From Nocardia amamiensis (GTDB lineage: Bacteria > Actinomycetota > Actinomycetes > Mycobacteriales > Mycobacteriaceae): DNA of 64,000 nt. The notes under the pieces are model-generated. The model was not told where the DNA came from. It did no database searches and saw only the letters and a program-made list of their open reading frames with translations. Location of the stretch: contig NZ_JADLQX010000027.1 of assembly GCF_015477605.1 (NCBI RefSeq), positions 1-64,000 of the forward strand. The letters are read 5' to 3'. Every line of letters starts with the position of its first letter. Within the stretch, counting starts at the first letter, position 1. Positions 8,116 through 17,189 of this stretch are shown here, in pieces. The position numbers and the translations under genes were made by a program.

Positions 8116-9693
8116 ATGCCCTACGTCGTCACCCAATCCTGCTGTAGCGACGCGTCGTGCGTGTACGCCTGCCCGGTCAACTGCATCCATCCCACGCCCG
8201 ACGAACCGGACTTCCGGACGGCGGAGATGTTGTACGTGGACCCGAAGGCGTGCGTGGACTGCGGCGCCTGCGCCACCGCGTGCCCGGTCGACGCCATCGT
8301 GTCATCGAAGAAGCTGACCGAGGAGCAGAAGCCGTTCATCGAGATCAACGCCGATTTCTACCGGCAGGCCCGGCCGCGGCCGCTGCTGGCCCGGCCGGTG
8401 CCCGCGGCGCGGATCCACACCGAGCGCACGCCGCTGCGGGTGGCGATCGTGGGGTCGGGACCGTCGGCGATGTATGCCGCCGATGAGCTGCTGACCCAGC
8501 CCGATGTGTCGGTGACCGTGCTCGACCGGCTGCCGGTGCCCTACGGGCTGGCGCGGCACGGCGTCGCGCCGGACCACGACAAGACCAGGAAGGTCGGTGG
8601 GCTGTTCGACGTGATCGCGGCGCAGCCGGGGTTCGGGTCGTACCTGAATGTCGAGGTCGGCGCGCACGTCTCGCCCGCCGAACTGTTCGACCACTTCCAT
8701 GCGGTGATCTACGCGGTGGGTGCGTCGTCGGATCGCAAGCTCGGCATCCCGGGTGAGGGTTTGGCCGGCAACGTGTCGGCCACCGACTTCGTGGCCTGGT
8801 ACAACGGGCATCCCGATTACGTGGATCGGGTGTTCGACCTGTCCGGTCGGCGTGCGGTGATCGTCGGCAACGGCAATGTCGCCCTCGATGTCGCCCGTGT
8901 TCTGACCAGTGACCCGGACGCGCTGGCGCATACCGACATCGCGCCGTATGCGCTGCGGGCATTGCGGAAGAGCAAGGTCGAGGAAGTGGTCGTGCTCGGT
9001 CGGCGCGGCCCACTCGAATCCGCGTTCACCGTGCCGGAATTCGTCGGGCTGCTCGGGTGCGATGTGGACATCGCGATCGAGGGCGAGCTGCCTGGTCTCG
9101 GTGCGGAGCTGCCCTTCCATATCGAGCAGAAGCTGCGACTGCTGCACAGCGTGCGCACCAGGCCCGTCGGTGAGCGTAAGCGGATCGTGTTCCGGTATTT
9201 GGCCGCACCCACCGAGATCCTGGGCACCGATCGGGTGACCGGCATCGAGATCGGCCACACCGAGCTCGTCAGCGATCCGGATGGACGTATTCGCGCGGTC
9301 GCGACGGGAGAGACCGATCGGCTCCAGACCGGAATGGTGCTCACCTCGGTCGGCTACCGCGGCGTCGCTGTGCCGGGCGTGCCGTTCGACGAGAGCGCGG
9401 GAGTGATCCCGAACGCGGAAGGCCGTGTGCTGGAGCGCGCGGGCGGCCCGGTGGTGCCCGGCGCCTATGTCACCGGCTGGATCAAGCGCGGACCCACCGG
9501 TTTCATCGGCACGAACAAGTCCTGTGCCCAGGAGACCGTCCGGCAGCTGGCCGCGGACTTCAACGCGGGTCGCCTATCCGAACCCGCCGGAACCGCCGCG
9601 GAGTTCGACCGTTTGGTGCGTCTGCGTCAGCCTGCGGTGCGCGCCGAGGGAGCCGCTCGGCCCCGCGTCCGTCGTCTGCTGGCTCGCGCCTGA
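8116..9693 (+). CDS. fprB: ferredoxin / ferredoxin-NADP reductase fusion (FprB type)
   Basis: A 525-residue redox protein with two parts. Residues about 1-75 form a 7Fe/8Fe-type ferredoxin (CSDASCVYACPVNCIHP and CVDCGACATACPVDAI). After a linker, about 105-510 is an adrenodoxin-reductase-like flavoprotein with FAD motif VAIVGSGPSAMYAADEL and NADPH motif VIVGNGNVALDVARVL. The architecture matches mycobacterial FprB (Rv0886). It should pass NADPH electrons to the upstream diiron oxygenase. ATG 8116 is chosen because the ferredoxin starts there (MPYVVTQSCC). Confidence 0.92.
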   Translation: MPYVVTQSCCSDASCVYACPVNCIHPTPDEPDFRTAEMLYVDPKACVDCGACATACPVDAIVSSKKLTEEQKPFIEINADFYRQARPRPLLARPVPAARIHTERTPLRVAIVGSGPSAMYAADELLTQPDVSVTVLDRLPVPYGLARHGVAPDHDKTRKVGGLFDVIAAQPGFGSYLNVEVGAHVSPAELFDHFHAVIYAVGASSDRKLGIPGEGLAGNVSATDFVAWYNGHPDYVDRVFDLSGRRAVIVGNGNVALDVARVLTSDPDALAHTDIAPYALRALRKSKVEEVVVLGRRGPLESAFTVPEFVGLLGCDVDIAIEGELPGLGAELPFHIEQKLRLLHSVRTRPVGERKRIVFRYLAAPTEILGTDRVTGIEIGHTELVSDPDGRIRAVATGETDRLQTGMVLTSVGYRGVAVPGVPFDESAGVIPNAEGRVLERAGGPVVPGAYVTGWIKRGPTGFIGTNKSCAQETVRQLAADFNAGRLSEPAGTAAEFDRLVRLRQPAVRAEGAARPRVRRLLARA

Positions 9694-9695
9694 AC

Positions 9696-9738
9696 TCCGC
9701 CTCGAGGTACCCGGCCTGCACCGGTACCTCGAGGCGGA
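9696..9738. terminator. very stable hairpin between convergent genes
   Basis: CCGCCTCGAGGTACC (9697-9711) and its exact reverse complement (9723-9737) enclose an 11-nt loop; the T-A pair at 9696/9738 extends the stem to 16 bp. It starts 3 bp after the fprB stop and faces the SDR stop at 9852, so it can end transcription from both sides. No long T-run follows. Confidence 0.75.
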
Positions 9739-9770
9739 CCCCTGATGGGCACAGTCGGACAGGTTCGCAC

Positions 9771-9848
9771 GATGGGCGCTGTCGGACGTAGTCGGTCCTC
9801 AGCCCCGCGCATGGCCGGAGCGAAGGCGGAGGTGCGCCTCTCCGGGGT
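9771..9848 (-). repeat. dispersed intergenic repeat, copy 3 (inverted)
   Basis: Read on the minus strand, this segment repeats 126-193 closely (shared block CTCCGCCTTCGCTCCGGCC, then ATGCGCGGG, CGTCC and GCGCCCAT). It sits in the gap between fprB and the SDR gene, just outside the SDR stop codon. Confidence 0.7.
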
Positions 9849-9851
9849 GGA

Positions 9852-10613
9852 TCAGCGTGCGGTGAATCCGCCATCGATGGTCAGTGCCGCCCCGGTGACG
9901 AAACTCGACTCGCCACTGAGCAAGTAGGCGCAGAACGCGGCGATTTCGTCCGGTGTGGCGATGCGGCCCATCGGGTGCAGGGAGGCGATGGCCGCCTCCC
10001 CCTCGGGCGTGGCGCCCATCGAATTGCGGAACGCCGGGGTGTCGACCGCCCCGGACACCAGCGCGTTGACCCGGACGCCCTGGTCGGCGGCCTCCAGCGC
10101 CACCGCTCGGGTCAAGCCGATCACACCATGCTTGGCCGCCACGTAGGGCGCCACCGAACCCATCCCGACGACACCGAGATTGGACGCGTTGTTCAGGATC
10201 GCGCCGCCGCCCGACGCCACCAGCGCGGGAACCTGGTGCCGCAGGCCGTAGAACACACTGGTGAGGTTGAGCTCCAGGTCTTCGCGCCAGCCCGCCTCGC
10301 CGATCTGCGAGATCGGCCCGAACGCGCACACCGCGCCCGCGTTGTTGAATGCGGCGTCCAAGCGGCCGTATTCGGATACCGCCGCCTCGGTCAGCCGGGC
10401 CACGTCCTGCTCCACCGTGACATCGGTCGGCACGAACAGCGCGCGCCCGCCGGCCGCGCGGATCTGGGCGGCCACCTGCTCACCCGCGTCCTTGCCGCGC
10501 GCACCGAGCACGACCGCGGCGCCTTCGGCCGCGACCCGCATCGCCACCGCCTTGCCCACGCCCGAGCTGGCGCCGGTGATCAGAACGACCTGCTCGGCGA
10601 ATCGTGTTGGCAT
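9852..10613 (-). CDS. SDR family oxidoreductase
   Basis: A classical short-chain dehydrogenase/reductase of 253 residues. NAD(P) motif TGASSGVG is near residue 14; NNAG, the catalytic Ser region (NNASN) and the YVAAK Tyr-Lys pair are present; the C-terminus ends in IDGGF, typical of the family. Start ATG follows GGAAGAG. Substrate unknown. The neighbouring AurF-FprB pair on the other strand suggests a shared secondary-metabolism or detoxification context, but nothing proves it. Confidence 0.88.
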   Translation of the reverse strand: MPTRFAEQVVLITGASSGVGKAVAMRVAAEGAAVVLGARGKDAGEQVAAQIRAAGGRALFVPTDVTVEQDVARLTEAAVSEYGRLDAAFNNAGAVCAFGPISQIGEAGWREDLELNLTSVFYGLRHQVPALVASGGGAILNNASNLGVVGMGSVAPYVAAKHGVIGLTRAVALEAADQGVRVNALVSGAVDTPAFRNSMGATPEGEAAIASLHPMGRIATPDEIAAFCAYLLSGESSFVTGAALTIDGGFTAR

Positions 10614-11121
10614 GGTTTCTCTTCCCTTTCCACTCTCTCGCGATCCCACCTCGTGGTGGGGGCCTCGCTGTCGAGTGAAGCCGGGCGCCGAGTGCGATGC
10701 TGGCGGCAATCGGACGTTGCGTTGATACGTCAACAGTCTTTCCTGCGTGGCGACCGTCGAAAGTAGCTAGCAAGAGCAATCTTATGGTAACCGACCGATA
10801 AGTGTCTGTCGAGCGGTGTGTTTCAGTGTTGGAAACCATCCGCCGGTCGGATTGTCGCGGTGATATCGGGATCGCTGTGAAGTAGCGGAACATTGCTGGG
10901 CGCAACCGCATTGGGCGATGTCGAGAGGGCTGAACGGGTCAGTGTTGCGCCGTTCACCTGGCAATTCGGACGATTGTGGCGACCGTCGAAACATTTCATA
11001 TCAATTGAGCATCCCTGAGATGGTGGAACAGCTAATCTGTGGTGGCTGTTTGGAAGACGACCGCGGCCGCAGGGGAAATCCGTGTGATGGACGTGGTCAC
11101 GGTGCGTTGACGGGATAGCGA
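10614..11121. other. divergent intergenic region
   Basis: About 500 bp between the SDR gene and the second Hsp70-like gene, transcribed away from each other. It must carry both promoters. It is visibly more AT-rich around 10770-11000. Short open frames on both strands look non-coding. No clear operator was recognised. Confidence 0.45.
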
Positions 11122-13368
11122 ATGACGACAGGTCTGGGATTCAGCATCGGTGCAGTGAACTCCGTGACGGCTTCGGTCACCGCGCAACGGCCGCGGCCAA
11201 CCGTTCGGTCGCGGCGCACCGCGGTGACGTTCGACAGCGCGGGTGGACTGCGCCTCGGTGGCATTCCCCAATTCAGCATGGCGGTGACCGATTTCGCCGA
11301 TCTGGGCCGCGATGCGGACGCTGTGATCGTCGGCGGGCGCATCTGGTCGCCGGCCAATCTCGTCGCCGCGGTGGTGAACGAACTCCGCGCGGTCGAGCCC
11401 GGTGCGCCCGAAGCGGGAGTAGTGACGACGTACCCGGCGATGTACTCCGGCAAGCAGGTCTCGTTACTGCGCCAAGCACTGGACTTATCCGGAGCGAGCG
11501 ACGTTCTTCTGGTGCCGGAACCCGTCGCGGCCGCGGAATGGCTGGAACATGAGCACGGCCCGCTGGAGACGAGCTTCGTGCTGGTCTACGACCTCGGCGG
11601 CACGAGTCTCGACGTGACCATCGTGCGGGTCGGGCCGGACTGGGACAACCATCCCATGATCGGAAAGCCGGTGCGCTCCTACGACTTCGGCGGCAGGCCG
11701 CTGGGTTCGATGATCGCGCGCTACGCCCCGGATGCATCGCCAAAGTCCACGCGTCTGTCGATGACCTCCATGGTGGACATCGATGGACTGCGCATCGCGC
11801 ACATACAGGACTCCCTCGAACTGGTCCGTGACTGTGTTCGGTCCGCGGGCATCACGATGTCGGACATCGGTCGCATCCTCCTGGTGGGTGGCGCGTCCCG
11901 CCCCGCCGAAGTGGCGCGCGCGCTCGCCGAACTCGGCCGGCCTGTGGTGATTTCGGCCGACCCGGGCCATACCATCGCTGCGGGCGCCGCACTCATGGCG
12001 GCGCGCACCATGGCGCTCGGCACCGCAAGTGATCACGGCAATGCTCCGCGAGTGGCAGTGTTCTCCAGTGCGGCAGTGGTTTCCGCGGTCGCGATGTCGG
12101 CCGCGACCGTGTTCGGTGGACCGACCGTTCCCGAGTTGTCGCCCATGCTGGAGCGTCTTCCGGATCTCGAGGTACCAGCGGACAATCTGCTCCACGAGAT
12201 GGGTGGCGAGCATCTCGCGGATGCTTTGTCGCGAATGTCCGCGCCGGCCCGATGGAATGCGAATCACGTGCTGCCCCCGCTGCTATCCCCGCGGGCTTCC
12301 GCCTATACCCGATTCATTACACCGGTCCCGCGCAGCGCGGGTTATGGTCCTTCGGTATCAGAGTCACGGATCGGCTCGCACAGAGATCCGCGAAACTGCT
12401 GTACCCCGGGTGGATTGCGGCGCGGCGGATATGGCGATCCTGCCTACTTCGCGAATCCGCTGCCGTTCGGCCCGGTCACCCGGCCCGCACCCAAGGATCC
12501 CGCTGGGCCTCCCGTATCCGATATGCCCAGTCGGCCAGTGGTCGGCCACCCTCCCGACGCCGGTCTGCCTCCCGGGTCGGGGCAGCTTCCCGTCCCCGGT
12601 GCCGGGACGCCTGTGCTGACACAGCCCGGGACGCCCATCCCGGTGCCTGGCATGAATTTACCTGCGCCCCACAATGCTTCGCCCGCTCCGGTGGGCAACC
12701 CGGCCGTTGGCTCGACCAACCCTGGCACGATGCCAGGGACACGGACGGATACTCCTGCTACCGGACCCTCCGACACGGTGGGTTCAGAGTCGGCATCGGG
12801 CGGTGAAAGCGGCTCCTCCGAAACGAGCACACCGGGTGGTGCGACCGGGAGCACTTCGTCGGGAAGTTCCGATCAAACCTCCGGTGACGGAACGTCTTCA
12901 GGCGCTGATTCCGCCAGCGGCACCGCGTCGACCAGCGGTTCGACCGGCAATTCCGGGCCGGACAGCGCCCCCGGTGACTCGTCTTCGGACGGCTCTCCTG
13001 GTGGTTCTCCGTCGGGTGCGTCGGCTGGTGGTTCCTCTTCGCGTGGGTCGACCGGTGGTTCCTCGTCGGTCGGGTCGACCGGTGGTTCGTCGGGTAGGTC
13101 GGCCGGTGGGGCCTCGCCGAGTGGGTCGACCGGTGGTTCGTCGGGTAGGTCGGCCGGTGGGGCCTCGGCCGGTGACTCCGCATCGGGCGCGCGTCCGGGC
13201 GGTGCGTCGTCACGGGGTGGGTCGGTAGGCGGCAACTCCTCGGGCACTACGTCTTCCGGTGGATCATCGAGTCGGCCGGGCTCGGTCGGAGGATCGAGGC
13301 CGGGCGGGTCGTCGGGCGGACGAGCCGGGGGCGCGAGTGGCGCCGGTGGCGGAGCCCACGGTCGCTAG
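11122..13368 (+). CDS. Hsp70-like ATPase with membrane anchor and long Gly/Ser/Pro-rich tail, paralogue 2
   Basis: A 748-residue paralogue of the gene at 5612. The actin-fold part (about 1-300) has GLGFSIGAVNSVT, VYDLGGTSLDVTIVRVG and LVGGASRPAEVARAL. It continues with a hydrophobic segment near 312-332 (VAVFSSAAVVSAVAMSAATV), an Arg/Pro region, and about 300 residues of low-complexity Pro-, then Ser/Gly/Thr-rich sequence with repeated GSTGGSS-like units. The layout suggests a cytoplasmic ATPase, one membrane helix and a long disordered tail that is probably outside the membrane, perhaps spanning the cell wall. It has no DnaK substrate-binding domain. Role unknown. Confidence 0.75.
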   Translation: MTTGLGFSIGAVNSVTASVTAQRPRPTVRSRRTAVTFDSAGGLRLGGIPQFSMAVTDFADLGRDADAVIVGGRIWSPANLVAAVVNELRAVEPGAPEAGVVTTYPAMYSGKQVSLLRQALDLSGASDVLLVPEPVAAAEWLEHEHGPLETSFVLVYDLGGTSLDVTIVRVGPDWDNHPMIGKPVRSYDFGGRPLGSMIARYAPDASPKSTRLSMTSMVDIDGLRIAHIQDSLELVRDCVRSAGITMSDIGRILLVGGASRPAEVARALAELGRPVVISADPGHTIAAGAALMAARTMALGTASDHGNAPRVAVFSSAAVVSAVAMSAATVFGGPTVPELSPMLERLPDLEVPADNLLHEMGGEHLADALSRMSAPARWNANHVLPPLLSPRASAYTRFITPVPRSAGYGPSVSESRIGSHRDPRNCCTPGGLRRGGYGDPAYFANPLPFGPVTRPAPKDPAGPPVSDMPSRPVVGHPPDAGLPPGSGQLPVPGAGTPVLTQPGTPIPVPGMNLPAPHNASPAPVGNPAVGSTNPGTMPGTRTDTPATGPSDTVGSESASGGESGSSETSTPGGATGSTSSGSSDQTSGDGTSSGADSASGTASTSGSTGNSGPDSAPGDSSSDGSPGGSPSGASAGGSSSRGSTGGSSSVGSTGGSSGRSAGGASPSGSTGGSSGRSAGGASAGDSASGARPGGASSRGGSVGGNSSGTTSSGGSSSRPGSVGGSRPGGSSGGRAGGASGAGGGAHGR
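13072..13167 (+). repeat. 51-bp tandem repeat inside the Hsp70-like tail
   Basis: A 45-bp block starting GGGTCGACCGGTGGTTCGTC occurs at 13072-13116 and again, identical, at 13123-13167, a period of 51 bp or 17 codons. It encodes GSTGGSSGRSAGGAS. Looser GGTTC(C/G)TC units lie just upstream. Such repeats expand or contract easily, so tail length may vary between strains. Confidence 0.8.
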
Positions 13369-13611
13369 TAGCGGCCACCGAGGCCGACCACGTCGAGGTA
13401 CGCGTCGAAGTGGGCTGCTGTCCTGTTCGGCGGACAACTAGCGAACGTCGACTTCCGATGTCGGCATCAGCCGACGGGGTGCGGCGCCGGTGAACATTTA
13501 TGTCAGCGCAGTGGGAGACGTGGCAACGAAAGCGAATCATTCGGTGGGCCTGCGGTTCTCGGCGCACGGGTTTTGCCGACGGGTATCGCATCGCGGAGGC
13601 ACAATAGGGTG

Positions 13612-14406
13612 ATGGCATCCGGGGGCCCCCAGTTGATCGCGTTGGATGTGGACGGGACCCTGCTGGACACCGGCACACCGATCAGTGCACGAGTGCTCGC
13701 AGCGGTACGCGCGGCCGTAGCGGCGGGTGCGCATGTCGTGGTGACGACGGGGCGAACCCTGCTGGCCACGCGTCCCGTGTTGGTCGAACTCGGCCTGCGC
13801 GACGGGCACGCATTGTGCTCGAACGGCGCCGTGCACATCGACGTGGCCAAGGTGGAGCCGGTCGCGGTGCAGGCATTCGACCCCGCGCCCGCCATCAGCG
13901 CGCTGCGCGCACTGTTCCCGGCGATGATCTTCGCGGTGGAGAAGGTCGGTATGGGAACCTGGGCCACCGGCGGCGGTCCCGGCGAATACTCGCTCGGGGA
14001 GTTCCTGCTCGTCGACCATCACGTGTTGAGCAGCGAGCCGACCCCTCGGCTGAACTGTTGGCTGCCGGACGGTTCGCTGGAGGAAATGTTGCTCGCGCTG
14101 CGCTCCCTTCGCGTGCCCGGCGCGAGCTGGGTGCACGGCGAGTTCGGGCCGTGGCTCACGGTAGCCCGGGAGGGCGTGTCCAAGGGCTGGGCGCTGGAAC
14201 GTCTGCGCACCGCGCTCGGCATCCCGCTCGAAGCGACACTGGCCATCGGCGACGGCTACAACGACCGCGAGATGCTTTGCTGGGCAGGACATGCGGTAGC
14301 GATGGGCAACGCGCCCGCGGAGATTCGCGGGCTCGCCGACGAGGTCACCGGGCATGTCCTCGACGACGGCGTCGCGACGATCCTGGAGCGCTGGTTCCGT
14401 CCCTGA
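13612..14406 (+). CDS. HAD-superfamily phosphatase, Cof type
   Basis: 264 residues. All four HAD motifs are visible: DVDGTLLD with the nucleophile Asp, VVTTGRT, the Lys in GVSKGWAL, and the metal site IGDGYNDREML. The large cap between motifs II and III makes it a Cof/type IIB enzyme, usually acting on sugar phosphates or small phosphorylated metabolites. ATG 13612 directly follows an in-frame GTG (13609); either could start translation. It seems to stand alone. Confidence 0.88.
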   Translation: MASGGPQLIALDVDGTLLDTGTPISARVLAAVRAAVAAGAHVVVTTGRTLLATRPVLVELGLRDGHALCSNGAVHIDVAKVEPVAVQAFDPAPAISALRALFPAMIFAVEKVGMGTWATGGGPGEYSLGEFLLVDHHVLSSEPTPRLNCWLPDGSLEEMLLALRSLRVPGASWVHGEFGPWLTVAREGVSKGWALERLRTALGIPLEATLAIGDGYNDREMLCWAGHAVAMGNAPAEIRGLADEVTGHVLDDGVATILERWFRP

Positions 14407-14654
14407 CACGGCCGAGTCATACGTCCGGGTTGCGGTGAAAGATCCATCGTCCGCGTCGCGTTTCTTGTCCTTGACCGATGATCGTTCGGTGCCGACGCGG
14501 CGACATCCGGTATGGGCATCATCGGCATCGGCGGATATGTGGCGCTTATGACCAGCGACGTGCGGCTCGAGCCGTTGACCGGCCTGTATCGGCGGCTGGT
14601 CTCCCCGGGTCGATCGTCGCTGGCCATAACGCCATGCCATTTCTCTTGTTCGCG

Positions 14655-15065
14655 TTACGCCGGGCCGGTCTCGGCCAGGACTTCGAGGTAGTGCGGGTTC
14701 GACATCAGTCCGAGGACGTTGCCGAACGGGTCGACCACCGAGGCGGTGACGAAGCCTTCGCCGTTGCCGCGCGGGGTGATCGGGTCGTAGACCGTCGCGC
14801 CCAGTTCCAGCAGCCGGTCGAATGTCGCCTGCAAATCGTCGACATGCCAGTTGACAATGGCGCCGCCGGGTGCGTTGCGCGCGCCCTCGGGGGCGTACGC
14901 GCGGTTCACGATGCCGAATTCGTGCTGGTAATCGCCGATGCGGAACTCGTAGTAGCCGTTCGGGACGTGGTAGTACGGCTCGATGCCGAAGAACTCGCTG
15001 TACCAGTCCTTGGCGGCTTCGAGGTCGTCGGCGTAGAAGGTGCTCGTCGCCATTCCGCGCAGCAT
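14655..15065 (-). CDS. VOC (glyoxalase/bleomycin-resistance fold) protein
   Basis: 136 residues with one pair of VOC modules: TSTFYADDLEAAKDWYSEFF at the start and NWHVDDLQATFDRLLELGA plus DPFGNVLGL in the second half. Possible metal or ligand residues occur (HEFGI, NWHVDD). Members range from lyases to binding proteins, so no reaction is assigned. AGGAG lies upstream of the ATG. It is divergent from a WYL regulator with a shared inverted repeat between them, so it is probably that regulator's target. Confidence 0.85.
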   Translation of the reverse strand: MLRGMATSTFYADDLEAAKDWYSEFFGIEPYYHVPNGYYEFRIGDYQHEFGIVNRAYAPEGARNAPGGAIVNWHVDDLQATFDRLLELGATVYDPITPRGNGEGFVTASVVDPFGNVLGLMSNPHYLEVLAETGPA

Positions 15066-15113
15066 GGGGTTTCTCCTTCGGTCGTTCTTGCTGGTGAATC
15101 CATCATCCGACCC

Positions 15114-15138
15114 AAAGTGCGCACCAAATGATCACTTT
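15114..15138. promoter_or_regulatory. candidate operator between VOC gene and WYL regulator
   Basis: AAAGTG (15114-15119) and CACTTT (15133-15138) form an inverted repeat with a 13-bp spacer, centred in the 92-bp divergent gap. The site is well placed for the WYL regulator to control both itself and the VOC gene. Confidence 0.5.
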
Positions 15139-15157
15139 TAACGGCAGAATTGTGCGC

Positions 15158-16132
15158 ATGCGAGCAGACAGGTTGGTGGCGATCCTGCTGATGATGCAGA
15201 CCCGTGGGCGGGTGACGGCCGCGCAGGTCGCCGCGGAGCTGGAGACCTCGGTCGCCACGGCGCGGCGGGATCTCGAGGCGCTGTCGGCGGCCGGGGTGCC
15301 GGTGTATCCGCAGCCGGGACGCGGCGGCGGGTGGTCGCTGGTGGGCGGCGCGCGGACCGATCTGAGCGGGCTGACCGCGGGGGAGGCGCGGGCGTTGTTC
15401 CTGCTGGCCGGTCCGTCCGCGGGTGCGGTTCCGGAAGCGAAATCCGCGCTGCGCAAGCTGGTGCGGGCGCTTCCGCACACCTTCCGCGGCGACGCCGAGG
15501 CGGCGGCCGACGCCGTCGTGATCGACCCGGCCCGCTGGGGTGCCACCGATCGCGAGTTGCCGCCGGTGGTGTCGTTGTTGCAAAGAGCGGTCGTGCAGCG
15601 CAACAAGGTCCGGCTGCGCTATGCGAACCGGACCGGCGAGCGCTCCGAACGTCTCGTCGACCCGTGGGGCCTGGTGGACAAGGATGCCGTCTGGTACCTG
15701 ATCGCCGGCACCGAGCGCGGCCAGCGGACATTCCGTGTCGATCGCATCGCCGAAGCGATCCCGACCGACGAAACCTCCCATCGCCCAGACGATTTCGATC
15801 TGTCCTCCGCCTGGGCCGAGGTGGTCGAGGAGATGGAGCAGCGGCGCGCGAGCACCGCCGCGACCGTTCTCGTGCCCGAGCGCCTGCTGCCGATCCTGCG
15901 TGACCAGCAGGGCAGGAACTGCCTCGTGGACGGCCCGGCCGACGACGGTCGTGTCCGGGTCCGCATCACCGCCCCGACCGCCTGGATGATCGCCCAGCAA
16001 CTGGCCGGTTGGGGGACTTCGATCGAAGTCCTCGGCCCACCGGAGGTGTGCGCCGAGTTGGCCCGCCTCGGCGCCGAACTACTGGACCGCTACCGCCCCG
16101 GCGCAGACGATCCGCCCGGCGGTGCATCCTGA
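15158..16132 (+). CDS. YafY-type HTH/WYL transcriptional regulator
   Basis: About 324 residues from ATG 15158 (MRADRLVAILLMMQTRGRVTA). An in-frame ATG at 15128 is possible but overlaps the candidate operator. The winged helix comes first (VTAAQVAAELETSVATARRD), then the ligand-sensing WYL domain (RLVDPWGLVDKDAVWYLIAG) and a C-terminal WCX-type region. Such proteins usually control a divergent neighbour in response to a small or nucleic-acid ligand; here that is the VOC gene. Confidence 0.88.
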   Translation: MRADRLVAILLMMQTRGRVTAAQVAAELETSVATARRDLEALSAAGVPVYPQPGRGGGWSLVGGARTDLSGLTAGEARALFLLAGPSAGAVPEAKSALRKLVRALPHTFRGDAEAAADAVVIDPARWGATDRELPPVVSLLQRAVVQRNKVRLRYANRTGERSERLVDPWGLVDKDAVWYLIAGTERGQRTFRVDRIAEAIPTDETSHRPDDFDLSSAWAEVVEEMEQRRASTAATVLVPERLLPILRDQQGRNCLVDGPADDGRVRVRITAPTAWMIAQQLAGWGTSIEVLGPPEVCAELARLGAELLDRYRPGADDPPGGAS

Positions 16133-16455
16133 CGAGCACCCGCAGGCGGACCCAGTGGCCAACTCGACTTCACGGATTGCGGTGGCGCACCAGCCCTGAT
16201 CGGTGGGTGTAATCGGAGCACGCAGGTGTCGCCGAGGGCCGCTGCTTCCTGGCTCGCGGAGGGGTAGGTGAGTGGCGTGGCTGCGCTGTCGATTGTGGAG
16301 GCCGCCCGGGGCTGTCGCGGCATGAATCGTCGCGCCCTGGGTCGTTGCTTGTGGCGCAGGTCGCCTCATGGATCGGCGGCCGCAGTGATCAGCGCGTATC
16401 GCCCGTAACGTGCTGCGAGTCTCCCGCCGAAGTGCAGCTGGGTCGCCGCCTGATC

Positions 16456-16488
16456 GGGACATGGCGGGGTATGCCTCCGCCACGTCCC
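16456..16488. terminator. bidirectional hairpin in convergent gap
   Basis: GGGAC-A-TGGCGG (16456-16467) pairs with CCGCCA-C-GTCCC (16477-16488), leaving a 9-nt loop: 11 pairs and one A-C mismatch. It lies 10 bp beyond the SGNH hydrolase stop. The rest of the 16133-16497 gap, between the WYL regulator and the SGNH gene, shows nothing recognisable. Confidence 0.6.
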
Positions 16489-16497
16489 GGTGCGGAC

Positions 16498-17181
16498 TCA
16501 GCGAGGGGCGGGAATGCGGTCGGCCAAGGTGCGCACCATGTCCGAGGCGAGCACGGCGTGGCCGCTCATGCTGAAGTGGATGAGGTCGGCGCTCATCAGA
16601 TCGGGGCGCAGGCGCAGCGGGTGGTCCCAGAATTCGAGCAGGAGCGCGTCGTAGCGGGCGGCCAGCTCGCGGACCAGGTCGTTGAGCGCGGCCATGCGGT
16701 CGCGCATCGGGCGCATCGGCGCCATGCGCTCGACTTCCCAGACGTCGGCCAGGGTGAAGGTGACGACCTGAGCCCCCGTCCGGGCCAATGTCCCGAACAG
16801 GGTGTCCAGGTTCTCGCGCAGGCCCGTGAGGTCGCCGCCCGGCAGGAACAGGTCGTTGCCGCCGCAGCTGAGATGCACGAGGTCCGGCTGGAATTCGAGC
16901 ACGGAGGGCAACTGTTGGGCGATGACCTGGGCGGAGGTAGCGCCGATCCGGCCGGTGTTCAGGTAGGCGAGGCCGGGACGCACCGCCGTGAGCACGGTGG
17001 CGACACGGTCGGCCCAACCCACGGGTTCGTAGCCCGGGCTCGGGTCGCCGACGCCTTGGGCGATGGAGTCGCCGAGCACCGCGTATCGCCGCCACGGCGC
17101 GTCGGCCAGGCGGCGGCGTTGTTCTTCGGGGGCCAGCAGCATCGGGTCGTTGGCTTCGGTGCGAATGTCATTGGCAGTCAC
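16498..17181 (-). CDS. SGNH/GDSL hydrolase
   Basis: 227 residues from a GTG start with AGGA upstream. Family blocks are present: GDSIAQGVGD (nucleophile Ser), Gly in NTGRIGATS, CGGNDLF (oxyanion Asn) and DLIHFSMSGH (catalytic Asp-x-x-His). These are esterases or lipases. There is no signal peptide, so it is probably cytoplasmic. It lies 8 bp after the MFS transporter gene and is surely co-transcribed with it, which suggests it modifies a compound related to the exported one. Confidence 0.88.
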   Translation of the reverse strand: MTANDIRTEANDPMLLAPEEQRRRLADAPWRRYAVLGDSIAQGVGDPSPGYEPVGWADRVATVLTAVRPGLAYLNTGRIGATSAQVIAQQLPSVLEFQPDLVHLSCGGNDLFLPGGDLTGLRENLDTLFGTLARTGAQVVTFTLADVWEVERMAPMRPMRDRMAALNDLVRELAARYDALLLEFWDHPLRLRPDLMSADLIHFSMSGHAVLASDMVRTLADRIPAPR

Positions 17182-17189
17182 GGATGTTC

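Noticed and set aside
13072..13167. Possible CRISPR-like repeats
   Set aside because: Only two units, with no true spacers, and they lie in frame inside the Hsp70-like gene tail.
14548..14691. Short ORF beginning MTSDVRLEPLTG between the HAD and VOC genes
   Set aside because: No ribosome site and it runs into the VOC gene antisense; it could be a fragment, but nothing supports expression.
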